Shown: positions 62,180 through 64,000 of the stretch, one piece after another
Layout: the number at the start of each line of letters is the position of its first letter
Numbering within the stretch: position 1 is the first letter of the stretch
Assembly (NCBI RefSeq): GCF_004336805.1
Contig: NZ_SJXM01000005.1
Location: 178,678 to 242,677 of the forward strand
Length of the DNA stretch: 64,000 bases
From: Aeromicrobium sp. IC_218
Lineage (GTDB): Bacteria; Actinomycetota; Actinomycetes; Propionibacteriales; Nocardioidaceae
Reading direction: 5' to 3'
The notes under the pieces: model-generated
What the model saw: the letters and a program-made list of their open reading frames with translations, nothing else
Told to the model about the DNA's origin: nothing
Databases searched by the model: none
Translations under genes and position numbers: made by a program

Positions 62180-63427
62180 TCAGTCCTGCGAGGCCTTCAG
62201 CGCGATGTCGCCGCGGTGGTGGGCGCCGCGGATGCTCAGCGCGTCCACCCCCGCGTACGCCCGCTCGCGCGCCTGGGCCAGGTCGTCGCCCGAGGCGGTG
62301 ACGGCGAGGACGCGTCCGCCCGCCGTGACGAGCCGGCCCTCGGCGTCCAGCGCGGTGCCGGCGTGGATGACGTCGACGCCCTCGAGCGCGTTCGCGGCGT
62401 CCACGCCCTCGATGACGTCGCCGGTACGCGGCGACTCCGGGTAGCCCTCGGACGCGACGACGATCGTGACGGCCGACCCGCTGCGCCACTGGGGCAGCCC
62501 GACGCGGCCGAGCTCACCGGTGGCGGCGCCGTGCAGCAGGGCCGACAGCGGCGTCTGCAGCAGCGCCATGAGCGCCTGGGTCTCGGGGTCGCCGAAGCGA
62601 GCGTTGAACTCCACGACGCGGGTGCCGCGCGAGGTGAGCGCGAGGCCGGCGTAGAGCAGGCCCTGGAACGGGGTGCCGCGGCGGGTCATCTCCTTGACCG
62701 TCGGCACGAGCACGCGGCGGCACACGTCCTCGACGAGGTCGTCCGGCGCCCACGGCAGCGGCGTGTACGCGCCCATGCCGCCGGTGTTGGGCCCGGCGTC
62801 GTCGTCGAGCGCGCGCTTGAAGTCCTGAGCGGGCTGCAGCGGCAGGACGGTCTCGCCGTCGGTGATCGCGAACAGCGAGACCTCGGGACCGTCGAGGTAC
62901 TCCTCGATGACGACGCGGTCGCACGCGAGCGCGTGGTCCAGCGCGGCCTGGCGGTCGTCGGTGACGACGACGCCCTTGCCGGCGGCCAGCCCGTCGTCCT
63001 TGACGACGTACGGGGCGCCGAACGCGTCCAGCGCGGCCTCGACCTGCTCGCGGGTGGTGCACACGTGGGCCATGGCGGTCGGGACGCCCGCGGCGGCCAT
63101 GACGTCCTTGGCGAAGGCCTTGGAGCCCTCCAGCTGCGCGGCCTCCTTGCTCGGGCCGAAGCAGGCGATGCCGGCCTCGCGGACCGCGTCGGCGACGCCG
63201 GCGACGAGCGGCGCCTCGGGTCCGACGACGACGAGGTCGGCGCCCAGCTCGGTGGCGAGGGCGGCCACGGCGGCGCCGTCCATCGGGTCGACCGGGTGGA
63301 GCGTGGCGAACGCGGCGATGCCCGGGTTGCCCGGGGCGGCGTGCACCTCGGTGACGTGCGGGTCGCGGGACAGGGCGAGGGCGAGCGCGTGCTCGCGGCC
63401 TCCGGTGCCGATCACGAGGGTCTTCAC
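62180..63427 (-). CDS. purD: Phosphoribosylamine-glycine ligase (GAR synthetase)
   Basis: A 415-residue ATP-grasp enzyme, second step of purine synthesis. [15 protein letters not shown] at the N-terminus, [31 protein letters not shown] and [15 protein letters not shown] for ATP binding, and [13 protein letters not shown] with the metal ligands are all present. It starts at GTG 63427; TAGGCT (63436-63441) lies eight bases upstream, so an almost leaderless transcript is possible even though it overlaps the stop of the preceding gene. Confidence 0.97.
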   Translation of the reverse strand: MKTLVIGTGGREHALALALSRDPHVTEVHAAPGNPGIAAFATLHPVDPMDGAAVAALATELGADLVVVGPEAPLVAGVADAVREAGIACFGPSKEAAQLEGSKAFAKDVMAAAGVPTAMAHVCTTREQVEAALDAFGAPYVVKDDGLAAGKGVVVTDDRQAALDHALACDRVVIEEYLDGPEVSLFAITDGETVLPLQPAQDFKRALDDDAGPNTGGMGAYTPLPWAPDDLVEDVCRRVLVPTVKEMTRRGTPFQGLLYAGLALTSRGTRVVEFNARFGDPETQALMALLQTPLSALLHGAATGELGRVGLPQWRSGSAVTIVVASEGYPESPRTGDVIEGVDAANALEGVDVIHAGTALDAEGRLVTAGGRVLAVTASGDDLAQARERAYAGVDALSIRGAHHRGDIALKASQD

Positions 63428-63438
63428 GGACCCCGAGC

Positions 63439-63990
63439 CTAACGGCGTCCGGCCGCTGCCCGGGCACGGCGCCGCCGGACGAGCACGACGAGCGCGCCGC
63501 CGAGCGCCACGACGGAGGCTCCCCATGCCGTGGTCTCCCACGCCGTGCGTGGCGGCTCGGCCCCGCGCAGCCCGTCCTCGACCGGTTCCCGGACGACCGC
63601 CGGCCGGGCGACGGGGTCGGACGCGGAGGTCATCGAGCAGGCGCTCGTCGTCAGGTCCTCGGAGGCGCCGACGAGGTACCGCTCGCCGTCCTCCGCGTCG
63701 GCGTCGTTCGAGCTGATGACCGCGACGTACAGGCCCTCGGGCCAGCCCGGCTGCTCCTGTCCGGTCCGGACCCAGACCTCCGGCGCCAGATCGGGGCCGG
63801 ACCACACCTCGCCGACGGCGAACCGGGTGTGCCCGTTGCTCGTCTCCTGCGCCGTGCCGACGAACACCACCGGCGAGCCCATCGGGTCGATCTCGGCGCA
63901 GGAGGCCGCGGCGGGCGCCGCGGGCAGCGCGACCGCCGCCCCCGTCGCGAGCAGGACGAGCAGCCCCCGAGACGCTGCCCGGCCGCTCAC
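63439..63990 (-). CDS. Exported, membrane-anchored hypothetical protein
   Basis: A 183-residue surface protein. A signal peptide is cut near AAASC, then comes an OB-like or beta-rich domain ([21 protein letters not shown], quoted at its limits as [20 protein letters not shown]) with [12 protein letters not shown] and RYLVGAS, a proline-rich spacer, one C-terminal helix and an [12 protein letters not shown] tail. The tissue-inhibitor-like pattern of early Cys and strands is common in actinobacterial surface proteins. It starts at GTG 63990, close to the window edge, and lies 12 bases before purD. Confidence 0.75.
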   Translation of the reverse strand: MSGRAASRGLLVLLATGAAVALPAAPAAASCAEIDPMGSPVVFVGTAQETSNGHTRFAVGEVWSGPDLAPEVWVRTGQEQPGWPEGLYVAVISSNDADAEDGERYLVGASEDLTTSACSMTSASDPVARPAVVREPVEDGLRGAEPPRTAWETTAWGASVVALGGALVVLVRRRRARAAAGRR

Positions 63991-64000
63991 GACCCCACCC

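Noticed and set aside
59979..62444. Long plus-strand open frame over purB end, PLC-like gene and purD
   Set aside because: No domain, extreme Gly/Gln/His/Arg content, and it runs antisense to three recognisable genes.

Overview
The window is chromosomal DNA of a high-GC actinobacterium. The evidence is the heavy G/C third-position codon use, frequent GTG starts, many start codons directly after a TANNNT promoter hexamer, and the gene block purL / sterol-carrier protein / purF / purM / DUF3073 / valine dehydrogenase known from Streptomyces and relatives. Dispersed TTCGACAGGCTCA repeats and a DUF222-HNH gene would fit Nocardioidaceae, but the genus cannot be fixed from the sequence alone. One tRNA and about 60 protein genes are present. 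I see no rRNA, CRISPR array, transposase, prophage module or origin, and no gene-free stretch over 300 bases.

Layout. 0-1.5 kb: tRNA-Phe and a DUF222/HNH gene carrying two in-frame REP-like repeats. 1.6-6.3 kb: three tandem paralogous secreted proteins built of beta-sandwich repeats. 6.3-12.3 kb: a MarR/MMPL exporter pair with overlapping divergent promoters, an amino-acid permease, an SDR and a sterol-desaturase-like enzyme. 12.4-22.1 kb: valine dehydrogenase, DUF3073, purM, purF, an acyl-CoA synthetase, a DUF1906 peptidoglycan-binding protein, a sterol-carrier-like protein and purL. 22.2-33.9 kb: DUF1905, aroQ, an old-yellow-enzyme homologue, an ABC/TetR operon with a candidate palindromic operator, DUF72, YnfA, an Fpg/Nei glycosylase, a small membrane protein flanked by two long palindromes, a DEAD-box helicase and a GNAT protein.

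34-40.6 kb: a tyrosine/homogentisate operon, hmgA - unknown gene - fahA - scoA - scoB, every junction a 4-base overlap, under a MarR gene and next to an MFS transporter. hmgA and FahA would convert homogentisate to fumarate and acetoacetate, and the CoA transferase would activate the acetoacetate. The unknown 292-residue protein occupies the place of the isomerase step. 40.7-45.4 kb: a flavoprotein / SDR / SDR / SnoaL-like operon facing an IclR regulator across two identical-arm operators, which looks like an undescribed ring-compound catabolic unit. 45.4-49.4 kb: LysR, benzoylformate decarboxylase and an aromatic-acid MFS transporter.

49.4-63.4 kb: purQ, purS, purC, purB and purD, interrupted by a long-chain acyl-CoA ligase, a ureohydrolase / aldehyde dehydrogenase / NCS1 permease / SnoaL operon facing a tandem-domain Lrp regulator, and a polytopic membrane protein with a PI-PLC-like domain. 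All eight purine genes are on the minus strand. They look like an ancestral purine locus into which catabolic modules have been placed. The window ends in a complete small surface-protein gene.
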